Below, in pieces: positions 16,704 through 16,949 of a stretch of 16,949 nt of DNA (position 1 is the first letter of the stretch; each line of letters opens with the position of its first letter). The notes beneath the pieces are model-generated. The model saw nothing but the letters and a program-made list of their open reading frames with translations. It was not told the DNA's origin and did no database searches. Location of the stretch: NCBI RefSeq assembly GCF_946885955.1, contig NZ_CAMPHI010000072.1:1-16949 (forward strand). Direction: 5' to 3'. The stretch is from an uncultured Pseudomonas sp. (GTDB taxonomy: Bacteria > Pseudomonadota > Gammaproteobacteria > Pseudomonadales > Pseudomonadaceae). A program made the position numbers and the translations under genes.

Positions 16704-16949
16704 CTACTTGCGCGGCGGTAGCAATCGGCTCAGGCGCGCATTGAGTCGGCGTTTCAGTTCGGCCTCGATCTGTGGCACGAAGTCGTCGATCACATCCTGC
16801 AGAATCAACTGTGCGGCGGCACGCAACTCGGTATCCAGGCGATTCACTTCGCTGGCACGGTTGACGCGTTGGGCAATGTTTTCGCGCAGTTCGGCGGGTT
16901 TCGCTGGCGCTGCGGGGCTGCTCTCCGCCCTGGGCGGGGCGAGGTTGGG
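16704..16949 (-). CDS. Small hypothetical protein upstream of valS, 5'-truncated
   Basis: On the minus strand the frame is open from the window edge to a TAG at 16704-16706, giving 81 C-terminal residues. The visible part begins with a Pro/Ala-rich linker (PNLAPPRAESSPAAPAKPAEL), then a charged helical region RENIAQRVNRASEVNRLDTELR, AQLILQDVIDDFVPQIEAELK and a basic end RRLNARLSRLLPPRK. In Pseudomonas a short gene of this kind lies between holC and valS; I recognise the context, not a function. The start is outside the window. It is separated from valS by the repeat element, and valS has its own promoter. Confidence 0.7.
   Translation of the reverse strand, partial: PNLAPPRAESSPAAPAKPAELRENIAQRVNRASEVNRLDTELRAAAQLILQDVIDDFVPQIEAELKRRLNARLSRLLPPRK

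Overview
The window looks like a chromosomal segment of a Pseudomonas or a close relative. The DNA is GC-rich with strong G/C codon bias. A ValRS gene sits directly downstream of a short Pseudomonas-type open frame, and the RlmF, NhaD and UbiB/UbiG-like products are all gammaproteobacterial in character. Short palindromic repeats (REP-like) lie between genes. I see no tRNA, rRNA, CRISPR array, prophage or insertion sequence, and no gene is clearly broken inside the window. The genes at both edges are cut by the window ends.

Layout, left to right. (1) 1-606 (+) is the C-terminal part of an SBP_bac_3-type periplasmic binding protein; it converges on a class I haloalkane dehalogenase at 762-1673 (-). 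(2) Divergent from the dehalogenase are a small one-pore ion channel (1882-2307) and a UbiB/ABC1 atypical kinase (2394-3674). The kinase meets a LivK-like periplasmic binding protein (3671-4810, -) tail to tail over a shared CTAG. (3) After a 388-base non-coding stretch with a Pho-box-like triple repeat comes a secreted choice-of-anchor-I beta-propeller protein (5199-6566). A palindromic repeat follows, then an SLC13/ArsB-type anion transporter (6830-8074). (4) A DCC/DUF393 protein (8082-8492, -) is divergent from an ArsR/SdpR-type repressor (8572-8901) and a UbiG-like methyltransferase (8929-9714). They share a very AT-rich palindromic promoter region. (5) A perfect 24-bp inverted repeat separates these from a four-gene minus-strand run read from right to left: nhaD, a small helix-turn-helix protein, a TVP38/VTT membrane protein and rlmF (13209-9835). 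(6) A clear bidirectional terminator precedes valS (16321-13457, -), which has a visible promoter. Between valS and the cut-off hypothetical gene at the right edge lies a 240-bp BIME-like repeat element.

Most of the content is housekeeping or ordinary accessory genes: translation (valS, rlmF), ion homeostasis (nhaD, the channel, the anion transporter) and periplasmic binding. No obviously new multi-gene defence or mobile system is present. The best candidates for something undescribed are the ArsR-controlled UbiG-paralogue/DUF393 locus with its unusual AT-rich operator, the translationally coupled HTH-VTT pair behind nhaD, and the Pho-box-like array before the beta-propeller gene. All functional assignments are from reading motifs by eye; no database search was run.
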